A DNA stretch of 64,000 bases from Polyangium jinanense (GCF_028435365.1 NZ_JAGTJJ010000059.1:10410-74409), one strand, 5' to 3'. Positions 17,757-27,736 are shown, counted from the first letter of the stretch. Program-made: numbers and translations. The notes: generated by a model not told the origin, from the letters alone.

Positions 17757-18056
17757 CGTAGCGCCGGGGTTTCACCCCGGACCCCGACCAGGGGTTGTCC
17801 ACCCCTGGACCCGGGGCCTGCGCAAGCGCTGGACCCGGGGTCGATGAACTGCGCGATGCGCAGTTCATCGAACAGGTCGTGGCAAGACCAGCGGGCGACC
17901 TTGCCAGTCAAAACCGCAGCGCTCGTGGTCTTGCCCCGGGTCCGTCCGAGAAACCGCGCATCGCGCGGTTTCTCGGCCCTCGGTCCAGGCCGTGCCTGGT
18001 CCGGGGTGCAGGGGGCGGACAGCCCCCTGCTGGGGTGCGGGGCAACGCCCCGCGCC
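17757..18056. repeat. Nested inverted-repeat element, copy B
   Basis: This copy has the same two-arm, four-hairpin plan as copy A. The left long stem is the ATGAACT type; the right one is a GAGAAACC type closing on the same core. The tip stem is CCGGGG/CCCCGG on the left and GCGGGG/CCCCGC on the right, so base pairs are exchanged while pairing is kept. It fills most of the gap between the gene ending at 17749 and the first kinase gene. Confidence 0.85.
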
Positions 18057-18110
18057 CGCGCTGGTGATCCGAGCCAGGTCGTCGCCACGTTCCTGCAGTT
18101 CCCTGCCACC

Positions 18111-18167
18111 GCCTCCTCGTATGCCGTCCCCCGCGTATCGCCTTAGGTTTCTCCGCACAGGGAACGC
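18111..18167 (+). promoter_or_regulatory. Conserved leader upstream of kinase gene 1
   Basis: The 57 bases before the ATG are nearly the same as those before the second kinase gene (22043-22099), sharing TCGTATGCC and CGCCTTAGGTT. A promoter or operator is likely to lie here. No strong AGGAGG precedes the ATG; GGGAACGC is the nearest purine stretch. Confidence 0.55.
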
Positions 18168-21100
18168 ATGCAGGCGGGGGACGTCATCGACGATCGATTC
18201 GTCATCGAGCGGGTCGCCGGCTCGGGGGGAATGGGCTCGGTTTTTCGAGCGCACGACCGCCGGTCCGGCGGGCCCGTGGCCGTCAAGGTACTCCATGACC
18301 GCGAGCCGCGCGATATCGCGCGTTTCGATATGGAGGCGCATGTGCTCGCAGGGCTCGATCATCCGGGCATCGTCCGGTACGTCACGCACGGCGTCACCAG
18401 CGCGGGCGAGCCCTTCCTCGTTATGGAATGGCTCGCGGGCGAGGATCTCGGCGCACGGCTCGCGCGCGGGAGGCTCACGATCGAGGAAAGCGTCGCCGTC
18501 ATCAGCGCGGCGGCCTCGGCCCTCGCGACGGCGCATGCGCGTGGCGTGGTGCACCGCGATATCAAGCCGAGCAATGTCTTTCTCGTGGATGGCGCGTTGG
18601 ATCGGGTGAAATTGCTCGATTTTGGTCTCGCGCGTTTGCCGCTTTCGCCACGATTCACGCGGACGGGCGTGGTGCTGGGGACGCCGAGCTACATGGCGCC
18701 CGAGCAGGCGCGTGGGGCGCCGTCGCTCGACGCACGCGTCGATGTGTTCGCGCTCGGCGCCGTGCTGTTCGAGTGCTTGACCGGGCAGCCCGCATTCCAA
18801 GGCGAGCACGTCATGGCCGTCCTGGCGAAGGTCCTGCTCGAGGATCCACCGCCGGTGCGAAAGCTTCGGCCCGAGGTGTCGGTGCGGCTCGAAGCGCTGG
18901 TCGCGTGTATGCTCGCAAAGGATCCGGCCGATCGGCTCGTCGATGCGGGCGAGGTCGCGGAGGGGCTTGCCTGTCTCGAAGCGCGTGATGCTGGGTCGTG
19001 GCTCTCCGAGGTGCCGCCCGCCGAGGCCCTGACGAGGAGCGAGCAGCGATTGCTGAGTATCGTCGCCGTGGGCGCGCCGGCCGAAGACATCGACGCCGAG
19101 CACACGAGCGCGCGCCGAGAGGCGCTGGAATCGGCCGCGGAGCCATTTGGCGCACGTGTCGAATGGCTGGCGGATGGCTCGATGCTGGCGGTTTTCATGA
19201 ATGCAGCGAGTGCCTCCGATGCTGCGGCGCGCGCCGCGCGTTGTGCCCTCGGGCTGCGCCCGCGCGCCCCGGACGCGCCCATCGCGATTGCCACCGGCCT
19301 CGGCGAACTCGACGAGCGACTCCCGGTCGGACAGGTCCTCGATCGGTCCGCCGCGCTCCTGCGCGCGGCGGGGCGCTGGGTGCTCGTGGACGAGGTGACT
19401 GAGGGCCTGCTCGACGCGCGCCTCGTGGCGGTGCGTGGGCCGGGCGGGATCGAGCTCCACCGCGAGGAGGAAATCAGCAGGGCGGCACGCACGCTGCTCG
19501 GCAAACCGAGCCCGTTCGTGGGGCGCGGACGCGAACTGCGCATTCTGCTCGACCTGCTCGACGAAGCCATCGGCGAGAGCATTGCGCGCGCCGTGCTCGT
19601 GACCGGGCCGCCCGGAATCGGAAAGTCTCGTCTTCGCCAGGAGTTCGTTCGCGAAGTCGGACAGCGTCATCCAGCAGTCGAGGTGTGGGTCGGGCGCGGC
19701 GATGCGATGAGCAAAGGGGCAGCGTTTTCCCTCGTTGGCTCGGCGCTGCGTCATGCGTTCGTGGTGGGGGGTCACGAGCCGATCGAGGAAAGAAGGCGCA
19801 AGCTCACCGAGCGGGTCGCGCGCTACGTGGCCGAGGCCGAGGTCCGCCACGTGGCGGGGTTTCTCGGCGAAATGACGGGCACGCCCTTCCCCGACGAAGG
19901 CAGCGCGAAGCTCCGCGCCGCGCGCCTCGATGCACGGCTCATGGCCGATCAAATTCAAAACGCCTTCCGGCAGTTCATGGCCGCCGCGTGTGGCGCGCAT
20001 CCGGTCTTGCTCGTCCTCGAGGATCTGCACTGGGGCGATCTTCCCTCGGTGAAGCTCGTCGACGCGGCGCTGCGGGATCTCGCTTTCGGGCCGCTGGTCG
20101 TTGCAGCCTTCAGCCGTCCCGAGGTGCACGACATTTTCCCGAAGGTATGGGCCGAGCGTGGGTTGTCCGAGATTCGTCTCGGGGAGCTGACCTCACGTGC
20201 CGCCGAGGAGCTTGCCCGAAGTGCGCTCGGAAATACGACGGAACCTCGGACGATCGCGCAGATCGTCAAGCGCGCCGCGGGTCATCCATTTTTCCTGGAG
20301 GAGCTGATCCGAGCGGTGGCCGAGGGCCGCGGAGAGCAATTGCCGGAGACGGTGCTGGCCATGGTCGAGGCACGCCTCGCCGCCCTCCCCGCAGGCGCGC
20401 GGCGCGTGCTGCGAGCTGCCAGCGTATTCGGAGATGTCTTCTGGTGCGGCGGCGTGGAGCACCTGCTCGGCGGCGGGGACGAGGCGCTCGGTGCGCACGA
20501 TTGGCTCGACACGCTGGCCGCGCGCGAAGTCGTGCAGCGTAGCGAAACGAGCAGGTTTCCAGGCGAAACGCAGTATTCGTTCAGGCATTCGCTCTTGCGG
20601 GAGGGCGCTCATGCGATGCTGACGGAGCCCGACCGCGCTCTTGGGCATCGGCTCGCGGCGGAGTGGCTCGTGCAACGTGGCGAGGGAGACCCGTTGCGCC
20701 TGGCCGAGCATTTCGAGCGCGGAAAGAGCCTGGAGCGCGCGGCGGAGTGGTATCTCGCGGCGGCGAGGCAGATGCTCCAGGGGATGGATCTGCGTGCGGC
20801 CATTGCCTGCGCAGAGCGCGGCCTCGGCTGCGGCGCCTCGGGCGAGCTTCGTGCATCGCTTTTGTTCGTCCGCAGCGAGGCGTACGGGTGGCGAGGGGAC
20901 TGGGTCTCGTTTGCGTTGGGCATGGAGGAGAGCCTGCGCTTGGTCACGCCGCGCACGCCGCTCTGGAGCACGGCCATGGCGTGGAAGCTCGCGAGCGCGC
21001 CTGCGCTCGCAGGGGGCGGCGTGCACCGGGAAGACGTGCTTTCGCTCGTCGACCTGGAGCCGGACCCGGAGAGCGCGCGGCCGATCATGCATGCCCTCGG

Positions 21101-22016
21101 TCTCGCGTGGGAGACTTTGATTCAGCAAGGCAGGCGTGACCTCGCCGAGCTCTGCGCGGCGCGTATGGAGCAGCTCGGCAGCACGCTTGCGGCGCACGAT
21201 CCCGTGGTTCGGGGCAGGCTGTACGAGGCTCGAAGCGTGACGCTTTACTTCGAGGGGGATGTCTGGGGAACCCTGGGGGCAGCAAGAGCCGCCCTGGCGA
21301 GCTACGAGGAGGCCGGTGAACGGCAGCACCTGCTCTGGGCTCGCCTGTTTGTCGCCGTGGGCTACTTGTGCCTCGGGGCGTATGCGCGCGCGGACCAGGA
21401 AGCGCGCAACGTGCTCCAGAGGGGCGAGGAGACAACCACGTATGGGGTATGGGCGAAGTGGATCTGGGCCTGTGCGCTCGTGGGTCTGGGAAACCTGGAG
21501 GAAGCGCGCACAGAGCTCCTGGGCCTCTTCGACTTCGAGTACGCGCGCAGCCATCCCTATTTGCTGGGCGTCGCCCGAGCGACGCTGGCCTCCCTCCTTC
21601 TGGGCTCCGGGGATCTCGACGCGGCGGAGCGCGAGGCGCGCGCGGCTGCCGAGGTTTTCTCGGGCACCACGCCCTGGCGCGCGGCGGCGGAGGCGAGGCT
21701 CGCGGCGATCCTCCTTCGGCAGCAGCGCGCGGACGAGGCACTACGCCTCACGGAGGACGTGGCCGCGCGGCGCGACGCGGGCGGCGGCGGCAGCGGACCC
21801 TATGAGATGTCCCTGCGCCTCACCCACGCCGAGGCGCTCGATGCGACGGGCCATCACGCCCGCGCGCGGACCGTGCTGCTCGAAGCACGTGATCTTTTGC
21901 TGTCGCGCGCGGCCAAGATCGAGGACGCCGAGCTCTGCCGGAGCTACCTCGAGAATATCCCCGAGAACGCGCGCATCCTCGCCATGGCTGCGGCCTGGGA
22001 GCGGGACGCCGCTTAG
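18168..22016 (+). CDS. PknK-like Ser/Thr protein kinase with cyclase-like, AAA ATPase and TPR regions (copy 1)
   Basis: The 1,282-residue cytoplasmic protein starts with a Hanks-type kinase at residues 10-275: Gly loop GSGGMGSVF (18-26), Lys40 in VAVKVL, HRDIKPSN with Asp131, DFG at 151-153, and GTPSYMAPEQ. Residues about 285-425 resemble a degenerate nucleotide-cyclase domain without a clear metal-binding pair. An AAA/STAND ATPase follows, with Walker A TGPPGIGKS near 481-489 and Walker B LLVLEDLHWGD near 613-623. The last 400 residues are helical TPR-like repeats that probably sense a partner. The gene is complete. Its near twin follows 83 bp downstream. Confidence 0.92.
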   Translation: MQAGDVIDDRFVIERVAGSGGMGSVFRAHDRRSGGPVAVKVLHDREPRDIARFDMEAHVLAGLDHPGIVRYVTHGVTSAGEPFLVMEWLAGEDLGARLARGRLTIEESVAVISAAASALATAHARGVVHRDIKPSNVFLVDGALDRVKLLDFGLARLPLSPRFTRTGVVLGTPSYMAPEQARGAPSLDARVDVFALGAVLFECLTGQPAFQGEHVMAVLAKVLLEDPPPVRKLRPEVSVRLEALVACMLAKDPADRLVDAGEVAEGLACLEARDAGSWLSEVPPAEALTRSEQRLLSIVAVGAPAEDIDAEHTSARREALESAAEPFGARVEWLADGSMLAVFMNAASASDAAARAARCALGLRPRAPDAPIAIATGLGELDERLPVGQVLDRSAALLRAAGRWVLVDEVTEGLLDARLVAVRGPGGIELHREEEISRAARTLLGKPSPFVGRGRELRILLDLLDEAIGESIARAVLVTGPPGIGKSRLRQEFVREVGQRHPAVEVWVGRGDAMSKGAAFSLVGSALRHAFVVGGHEPIEERRRKLTERVARYVAEAEVRHVAGFLGEMTGTPFPDEGSAKLRAARLDARLMADQIQNAFRQFMAAACGAHPVLLVLEDLHWGDLPSVKLVDAALRDLAFGPLVVAAFSRPEVHDIFPKVWAERGLSEIRLGELTSRAAEELARSALGNTTEPRTIAQIVKRAAGHPFFLEELIRAVAEGRGEQLPETVLAMVEARLAALPAGARRVLRAASVFGDVFWCGGVEHLLGGGDEALGAHDWLDTLAAREVVQRSETSRFPGETQYSFRHSLLREGAHAMLTEPDRALGHRLAAEWLVQRGEGDPLRLAEHFERGKSLERAAEWYLAAARQMLQGMDLRAAIACAERGLGCGASGELRASLLFVRSEAYGWRGDWVSFALGMEESLRLVTPRTPLWSTAMAWKLASAPALAGGGVHREDVLSLVDLEPDPESARPIMHALGLAWETLIQQGRRDLAELCAARMEQLGSTLAAHDPVVRGRLYEARSVTLYFEGDVWGTLGAARAALASYEEAGERQHLLWARLFVAVGYLCLGAYARADQEARNVLQRGEETTTYGVWAKWIWACALVGLGNLEEARTELLGLFDFEYARSHPYLLGVARATLASLLLGSGDLDAAEREARAAAEVFSGTTPWRAAAEARLAAILLRQQRADEALRLTEDVAARRDAGGGGSGPYEMSLRLTHAEALDATGHHARARTVLLEARDLLLSRAAKIEDAELCRSYLENIPENARILAMAAAWERDAA

Positions 22017-22042
22017 CTTTGGGACTGCGAAGGAATGCAAGC

Positions 22043-22099
22043 GCCTCTTCGTATGCCATCTCCCGCGCGTCGCCTTAGGTTCCTCCGCACGAGGGGCGC
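22043..22099 (+). promoter_or_regulatory. Conserved leader upstream of kinase gene 2
   Basis: This block was duplicated with the kinase gene; it matches 18111-18167 at most positions up to the ATG. Only 26 bp separate it from the stop of kinase 1, so kinase 2 may have its own promoter inside this copy as well as receiving read-through. Confidence 0.55.
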
Positions 22100-25000
22100 A
22101 TGCAGGCGGGGGACGTCATCGACGATCGATTCGTGATCGAGCGGGTCACCGGCTCGGGGGGAATGGGCTCGGTCTTCCGGGCGCACGACCGCCTGTCCGG
22201 TGGGCCGGTGGCCGTCAAGGTGCTCCATGACCGGGAGCCCCACGATATCGCGCGGTTCGATATGGAGGCGCGTGTGCTCGCAGGGCTCGATCATCCGGGC
22301 ATCGTCCGGTACGTCACGCACGGCGTCACCAGCGCGGGCGAGCCCTTCCTCGCGATGGAATGGCTTGCAGGCGAGGACCTCGGAGAGAGGCTCGCGCGCG
22401 GGCGGCTCACGGTCGAGGAAAGCGTCGCCGTCATCAGCGCAGCGGCCTCGGCGCTCGCGACGGCGCATGCGCGTGGCGTGGTGCACCGCGATATCAAGCC
22501 GAGCAATGTCTTTCTCGTGGATGGCGCGTTGGGTCGGGTGAAATTGCTCGATTTTGGCCTCGCGCGCATGCCGCTTTCGCCACGGTTCACGCGGACGGGC
22601 GTGGTGCTCGGGACGCCGAGCTACATGGCGCCCGAGCAGGCGCGTGGCTCGGCGTCGCTCGACGCGCGTGTCGATGTATTCGCGCTCGGCGCTGTGCTGT
22701 TCGAGTGCTTGACCGGGCAGCCCGCATTCCAGGGTGAACACGTCATGGCCATCCTGGCGAAGGTTTTGCTGGAAGATCCTCCGCCATTGCGAAAACTCCG
22801 GCCCGAGGTGTCGGTGCGACTCGAAGCGCTGGTCGCGTGCATACTCGCGAAGGATCCGGCCGATCGGCTCGCGGATGCGGGGGAGGTCGCGGAGGCGCTC
22901 GCCTGTCTCGATGCGCGTGATGCTTGGTCGTGGCTCTCCGAGGTGCCGCCCGCCGAGGCCCTGACGAGGAGCGAGCAGCGATTGCTGTGTATCGTCGCCG
23001 TGGGCCCGCCGGCCGGAGACGTCGACGCCGAGCACACGAGCGCGTACCAAGAGGTTCTGGAATCGGCTGCCGAGCGGTTTGGCGCACGGATCGAATGGCT
23101 GGCGGACGGCTCGACGCTGGTGGTCTTCATGAATGCAACGAGCGCCTCGGATGCTGCCGCGCGCGCCGCTCAGTGCGCCCTCTGGCTGCGCCCGCGCGTC
23201 CCGGACGCGCCCATCGCGATGGCCACCGGCCTCGGCGAGGTCGCGGAGGCTTTGCCCGTCGGACAGGTCCTCGATCGGGCCGCCGCGCTCCTGCGCGCGG
23301 CCGGGCGCTGGGTGCTCGTCGACGAGGTGACCGCGGGGCTCTTCGACGCGCGGCTCGTGGTGGTGCGTGGGCCGGGCGGGATCGAGCTCCACCGCGAGGA
23401 GGAGGTCAGCGCGGCGGCGCGTACGCTGCTCGGCAAACCGAGCCCGTTCGTGGGGCGCGGACGAGAGCTGCGCGCCCTCCTCGACTTGCTCGACGAATCC
23501 GTCGGCGAGGGCGTCGCGCGCGCGGTGCTCGTGACTGGGCCGCCCGGAATCGGAAAATCACGCCTTCGCCAGGAGTTCGTCCGCGCGGCCTTACAGCATC
23601 ATCCCGCGGTCGACGTGTGGATAGGGCGCGGAGATGCGATGAGCAAAGGGTCGGCATTTTCCCTCGTTGGCTCGGCCCTGCGTTATGCGTTCGCGGTCGC
23701 CGGCCACGAACCCATCGAGGAGCGAAGGCGCAAGCTTACCGAGCGGGTCGCGCGCCATGTGGCCGAGGCCGAGGTGCGCCACGTGGCGGGGTTTCTCGGC
23801 GAAATGACGGGCACGTCCTTTCCCGATGCCGACAGCGCAAGGCTTCGCGCCGCGCGCCTCGATGCGCGGCTCATGGCCGATCAGATTCAATCCTCCTTCC
23901 GGCAATTCATGGCCGCCGCGTGTGGCGCGCATCCGGTCTTGCTCGTCCTCGAGGATCTGCACTGGGGCGATCTCCCCTCGGTGAAACTCGTCGACGCGGC
24001 GCTGCGGGATCTCGCAGGCAAGCCGCTCGTCGTGGCAGCGTTCGGTCGGCCCGACGTGCACGACGTTTTCCCGAAGGTATGGGCCGAGCGGGGGTTGTCC
24101 GAGATTCGTCTGGGAGAGCTGACCCCGCGGGCCGCCGAGGAGCTCGCTCGGAGCGCGCTCGGGGACGCCGTCGATCCTCGGACGATTGCGCAGATCGTCA
24201 AGCGCGCCGGGGGGCATCCGTTTTTCCTGGAAGAGCTGATCCGGGCGGTGGCCGAGGGGCATGGAGAGCAATTGCCGGAGACCGTGCTGGCGATGGTCGA
24301 GGCGCGCCTCGCCGCCCTCCCAGCAGGCGCAAGGCGCGTGCTGCGCGCGGCCAGCGTATTCGGGGAGGTGTTCTGGTGCGGCGGCGTGGAGCACCTCCTC
24401 GGCGGTGGAGACGAGGCGCTCGGCGCGCACGATTGGCTCGACATGCTGGCCACACGCGAGGTGTTGCAGCGCAGCGAGACGAGCAGGTTTCCTGGTGAGG
24501 AGCAGTATTCGTTTCGGCATTCGCTTTTGCGGGAGGGCGCGTATGCGATGCTGACGGAGCCCGACCGCACGCTTGGGCATCGGCTCGCCGGGGAGTGGTT
24601 CCTGCAATGGGGCGAGGGAGACGCGATGCGCCTGGCCGAGCATTTCGAGCGGGGAAAGAGTCCAGAGCGCGCGGCGGCGTGGTATCTCGCGGCGGCGAGG
24701 CAGATGCTCCAGGCCAATGACCTGCACGGAGCGATTGCCTGCGCCGAGCGTGGCGTCGGCTGCGGCGCGTCCGGGAAGCTGCGTACGGAACTCTTGCTCG
24801 CCCGGGGCGAAGTCCGCGGGTGGATCGGGGACTGGGCGCTCGTCCTGCCGGACATGGACGAGGCCCTGCGCGGGCTGACGAAAGGCGAGCCGTTCTGGTA
24901 CACCGCAAAGGCATCCAAGGTCATGAACGCCACGCTGCGCGACGGGGCCAGCGCGGTCTCCGACGACGTGCTGGCCGAATTCGATGTGGATCCGAGCCCG

Positions 25001-25945
25001 GAGAGCGCGAGGCATTTCGTATACGCTCTCGGGCTTCTCTATCAGGCCCTGATGCAGCTCGGTAAGCGCGACCTGGCCGAGCGCTGCATGGCGCGGATGG
25101 AGCAGACGGGCAGCCGGATCGCGGAGAACGATCCCTTGATCCGGGGCAAGCTGCAGGAAATGCGGAGCGTGAAGTTCCTCCACGAGGGTCATTTCTGGGC
25201 GAGCCTCACGGCCGCCAAGGCCTGCCTGGAGAGCTACGAGCAAGCCGGCGATCGGCGGCATCTGGCGTGGGGCCGCTTGAGCATCGATGCGTCGTACATG
25301 CACCTCGGGGCGTACGCGCGCGTGGAGGAGGACCTGCGCGCCTTGCCTCGGGGCGACGATGATCCCGCCGTATATGCAGTCTGGGGAAGGTGCCTGCTCG
25401 CCTGTACGCTCGCGGAACGCGGGGCTCTGGACGAGGCACGCCGGCTGGCAGAGAACGTCCGGGACTCCGAGTACGCGCGCAGCAACCTCTATCTGCTAGG
25501 CCTCCTCCGAGCGATGCTGGCCCCCATCCTCCTGCGCTCCGGTGAGCTGGACGCGGCGGAGCGAGAGGCGCGCGTGGCCATCGAGATCCTCTCGGGCGCC
25601 CCACTTTGGCACTCCGCGGCGATGGCGACGCTCGCGGCCGTCCTCCTCGGGCAGCAGCGCACGGACGAGGCATTGCGCCTCATCGAGGACGCGGCCGCGC
25701 AGCACGACGCGTGCGGCGGGGGGGGACCTCAGAAAATGGCCCTGCGCCTCACCCACGCCGAGGCGCTGCACGCAACGGGGAATCACGCCCGCGCGCGGAC
25801 CGTGCTGCTCGAGGCCCGCGACCTCTTGCTTTCGCGCGCGACGGAGATCGAGGACCCCGAGCTGCGTCGGAGCTTCCTCGAGAATGTCTCCGTAAACGCG
25901 CGCATCCTCGCCCTCGCTGCCGCCTGGGAGCAAGACGCCGCTTGA
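22100..25945 (+). CDS. PknK-like Ser/Thr protein kinase with cyclase-like, AAA ATPase and TPR regions (copy 2)
   Basis: This 1,281-residue tandem duplicate of the preceding gene keeps every kinase motif (GSGGMGSVF, VAVKVL, HRDIKPSN, DFGLAR, GTPSYMAPEQ) and both ATPase motifs. Over the first 880 residues or so the two proteins are nearly identical. Residues about 880-1150, the start of the TPR region, are strongly diverged, and similarity returns in the last 130 residues (THAEALHATGNHARARTVLL). This pattern fits two kinases that share an output but respond to different ligands or partners. The C-terminus meets a convergent gene 13 bp away. Confidence 0.92.
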   Translation: MQAGDVIDDRFVIERVTGSGGMGSVFRAHDRLSGGPVAVKVLHDREPHDIARFDMEARVLAGLDHPGIVRYVTHGVTSAGEPFLAMEWLAGEDLGERLARGRLTVEESVAVISAAASALATAHARGVVHRDIKPSNVFLVDGALGRVKLLDFGLARMPLSPRFTRTGVVLGTPSYMAPEQARGSASLDARVDVFALGAVLFECLTGQPAFQGEHVMAILAKVLLEDPPPLRKLRPEVSVRLEALVACILAKDPADRLADAGEVAEALACLDARDAWSWLSEVPPAEALTRSEQRLLCIVAVGPPAGDVDAEHTSAYQEVLESAAERFGARIEWLADGSTLVVFMNATSASDAAARAAQCALWLRPRVPDAPIAMATGLGEVAEALPVGQVLDRAAALLRAAGRWVLVDEVTAGLFDARLVVVRGPGGIELHREEEVSAAARTLLGKPSPFVGRGRELRALLDLLDESVGEGVARAVLVTGPPGIGKSRLRQEFVRAALQHHPAVDVWIGRGDAMSKGSAFSLVGSALRYAFAVAGHEPIEERRRKLTERVARHVAEAEVRHVAGFLGEMTGTSFPDADSARLRAARLDARLMADQIQSSFRQFMAAACGAHPVLLVLEDLHWGDLPSVKLVDAALRDLAGKPLVVAAFGRPDVHDVFPKVWAERGLSEIRLGELTPRAAEELARSALGDAVDPRTIAQIVKRAGGHPFFLEELIRAVAEGHGEQLPETVLAMVEARLAALPAGARRVLRAASVFGEVFWCGGVEHLLGGGDEALGAHDWLDMLATREVLQRSETSRFPGEEQYSFRHSLLREGAYAMLTEPDRTLGHRLAGEWFLQWGEGDAMRLAEHFERGKSPERAAAWYLAAARQMLQANDLHGAIACAERGVGCGASGKLRTELLLARGEVRGWIGDWALVLPDMDEALRGLTKGEPFWYTAKASKVMNATLRDGASAVSDDVLAEFDVDPSPESARHFVYALGLLYQALMQLGKRDLAERCMARMEQTGSRIAENDPLIRGKLQEMRSVKFLHEGHFWASLTAAKACLESYEQAGDRRHLAWGRLSIDASYMHLGAYARVEEDLRALPRGDDDPAVYAVWGRCLLACTLAERGALDEARRLAENVRDSEYARSNLYLLGLLRAMLAPILLRSGELDAAEREARVAIEILSGAPLWHSAAMATLAAVLLGQQRTDEALRLIEDAAAQHDACGGGGPQKMALRLTHAEALHATGNHARARTVLLEARDLLLSRATEIEDPELRRSFLENVSVNARILALAAAWEQDAA

Positions 25946-25958
25946 CCTCGGAAAACGT

Positions 25959-26606
25959 TCAAAGCAAGTCGCGCGTCCAGCCGACGGTGACGAGCGCCCC
26001 GAATCGATCGGTCCCGACGGTATGGGTGGACGTCGCTTCACGGCTATTGCCGTCGAGCCAGTCCACTTCCTGGTAATGCGTGGTCACCGTCGTGCGAACG
26101 AGATCCCCTTCATAGAGCCCCATCATCCCGACCTCGACGTGATTCGGACCGCGGCCGAAGACATAACTCGCGCCCACGCGCGCACCCGCGAAAGCCGTGG
26201 TCCCGTCGGCCCCCGGATCGGGGCTCAAGATGCGCGCCCCCACGTTCTGATAGGCGTGGAGCCCCAATGCGCCACACGCGGTGAGGCGCAAGCCGAAGGG
26301 CGCGCGCCACGCGAGCCCTGCCGTCGCCCCGAAACCGGCGTACTGGCTCATGAACTCGGTGCCTCCCTCGCCAAACCCGCCGACCTCGAACAACCCCAGC
26401 CGATACTGCGCGTGGATCCCCACCGTGGCGCCACGCTCGTAGGCCGAGAACACGCCCGCATAGCCGCCCACCCTGACGTCGCTCGGCGGCACCTTGCCCG
26501 CCTGGGCCGCGTCCGCGCTCACCGAATCCTGCGCGGCGGCGGGCGCGGCGCAAAGAAGGAGAGCAGCGCTGAGACCAAAGCACCTTTTCGACAATCTCGT
26601 TTTCAC
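25959..26606 (-). CDS. Exported outer-membrane-type protein
   Basis: The product has 215 residues from a GTG at 26606, chosen because GAGGAG lies 7 bases upstream; an earlier in-frame ATG would put 13 residues before the signal peptide. The signal peptide is CFGLSAALLLCAAPAAAQ. The mature part has alternating strands such as VGGYAGVFSAYERG, GIHAQYRLGLFEVGGFGEG and GARVGASYVFGRG, and ends in VGWTRDLL, typical of a small beta-barrel. No family is assigned. It converges on the second kinase gene. Confidence 0.7.
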   Translation of the reverse strand: MKTRLSKRCFGLSAALLLCAAPAAAQDSVSADAAQAGKVPPSDVRVGGYAGVFSAYERGATVGIHAQYRLGLFEVGGFGEGGTEFMSQYAGFGATAGLAWRAPFGLRLTACGALGLHAYQNVGARILSPDPGADGTTAFAGARVGASYVFGRGPNHVEVGMMGLYEGDLVRTTVTTHYQEVDWLDGNSREATSTHTVGTDRFGALVTVGWTRDLL

Positions 26607-26887
26607 GGTAAGCTCCTCGTTCGCGCCTTGGCCCAGGCAATCCACGTGCCCACGGCGTCTGCGAAGCGTGGGTGGCGAGCGAGGAAGAGGGTGCGAAGCG
26701 AGCTACCGCGCGTGATGTCGTGCGCGATACCCTCGGAAGGGCGTGCTGTGGTGGCTGAGGCACGCTTCTGCGACGACGCATTCCGAGTGCGTGCCGCCAG
26801 ACGAATACACGGTGAGAACCGAGCGCGACACGAGGAGCACGGACCGTATCCCTGCGGGCACGGTTCCTGGCGTTGCTGCGATGCGAG

Positions 26888-27568
26888 CTACTTCTTCGCC
26901 TTGCCCGCGGGCGGGATCACCGTCGCGAGCGCCTTCTTGGCGTCGGCCTCGGTGCCCTTCTCCAGCGCGATCGCGAGGATCACGTCGGCCGGCTCGTCCG
27001 CGATGACGCCGATCGCGGCTCCCTTGAACTCGTCGAGCCCGTGCTCCTTCGCCGCGTCGCCGTCGATGAGCGAGCGCGGCGTGAGGTTCGCGATGTTCGA
27101 CTTTTCGGGCTTTTTCGTGGGACGTACCAGACGCACGCGCGCCTTCTTGGCGCCGTTCGCGACTTCGAACGTGTGCGCCTCGTACACGCCCTCGACGAAG
27201 TAGCTGTTCGTGCCGTCGACCGTCTTCCACGGGCTCGCCTTGAAGGCCTCGCGCAGATCCGGTTGCTCGATCTCGCTCAGGCTCTTGCCAGCGATCTGAT
27301 ACGTCGAGGCCGGCTTGGTGAGCGGCGCGACGACGTCGGCCGCGGGCTTCGGGGCTTCGGCGGCGGCCGGCTTGGCGCTCGGCTCCGCGTCGGCCGCCGG
27401 GGCGGGCGCGGCCGCGGGGGCGGGCTCCGGGGCGGGCGCCGGGGCGGGCGCGGCCGCCGGCGCATCCGCAGGCGTCTCGGGAGCAGGGGTCGTGCCTCCG
27501 CCGCAAGCGGCGCCGAGGACGATGGTGGCGAGGAGGAACGAGGAGTAGACCGTCTTGGAGAGGTTCAT
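26888..27568 (-). CDS. Lipoprotein with Ala/Pro-rich linker
   Basis: The 226-residue product has a lipoprotein signal: hydrophobic FLLATIVLGAAC with the lipobox Cys at residue 22, followed by GGG. A 60-residue linker of Ala and Pro (about 28-82) would span the periplasm or cell-surface layer. The globular part (about 85-226) contains YFVEGVYEAHTFEVANGAKK and VILAIALEKG. No family was recognised. The gap to the next minus-strand gene (26607-26887) shows no gene. Confidence 0.75.
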   Translation of the reverse strand: MNLSKTVYSSFLLATIVLGAACGGGTTPAPETPADAPAAAPAPAPAPEPAPAAAPAPAADAEPSAKPAAAEAPKPAADVVAPLTKPASTYQIAGKSLSEIEQPDLREAFKASPWKTVDGTNSYFVEGVYEAHTFEVANGAKKARVRLVRPTKKPEKSNIANLTPRSLIDGDAAKEHGLDEFKGAAIGVIADEPADVILAIALEKGTEADAKKALATVIPPAGKAKK

Positions 27569-27736
27569 CGCGGCGGGGCTCTACTACAGAGCGCTCGTGC
27601 GGTACAGGGTCTCCGTAAGGCGCCTCGGCAAGGCCTTTCCCCCCGGGATTCGCGCCTTCCTCAGGGAACACTTGACGGCGGCCGCTCGCGTCCGGTGTCG
27701 TGCCGCCAAACAACTTCCGTGTAAAATCGCCCCCCG

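Noticed and set aside
26607..26887. Possible small gene in the gap between two minus-strand envelope genes
   Set aside because: No frame with a ribosome site and a sensible protein was found on either strand.
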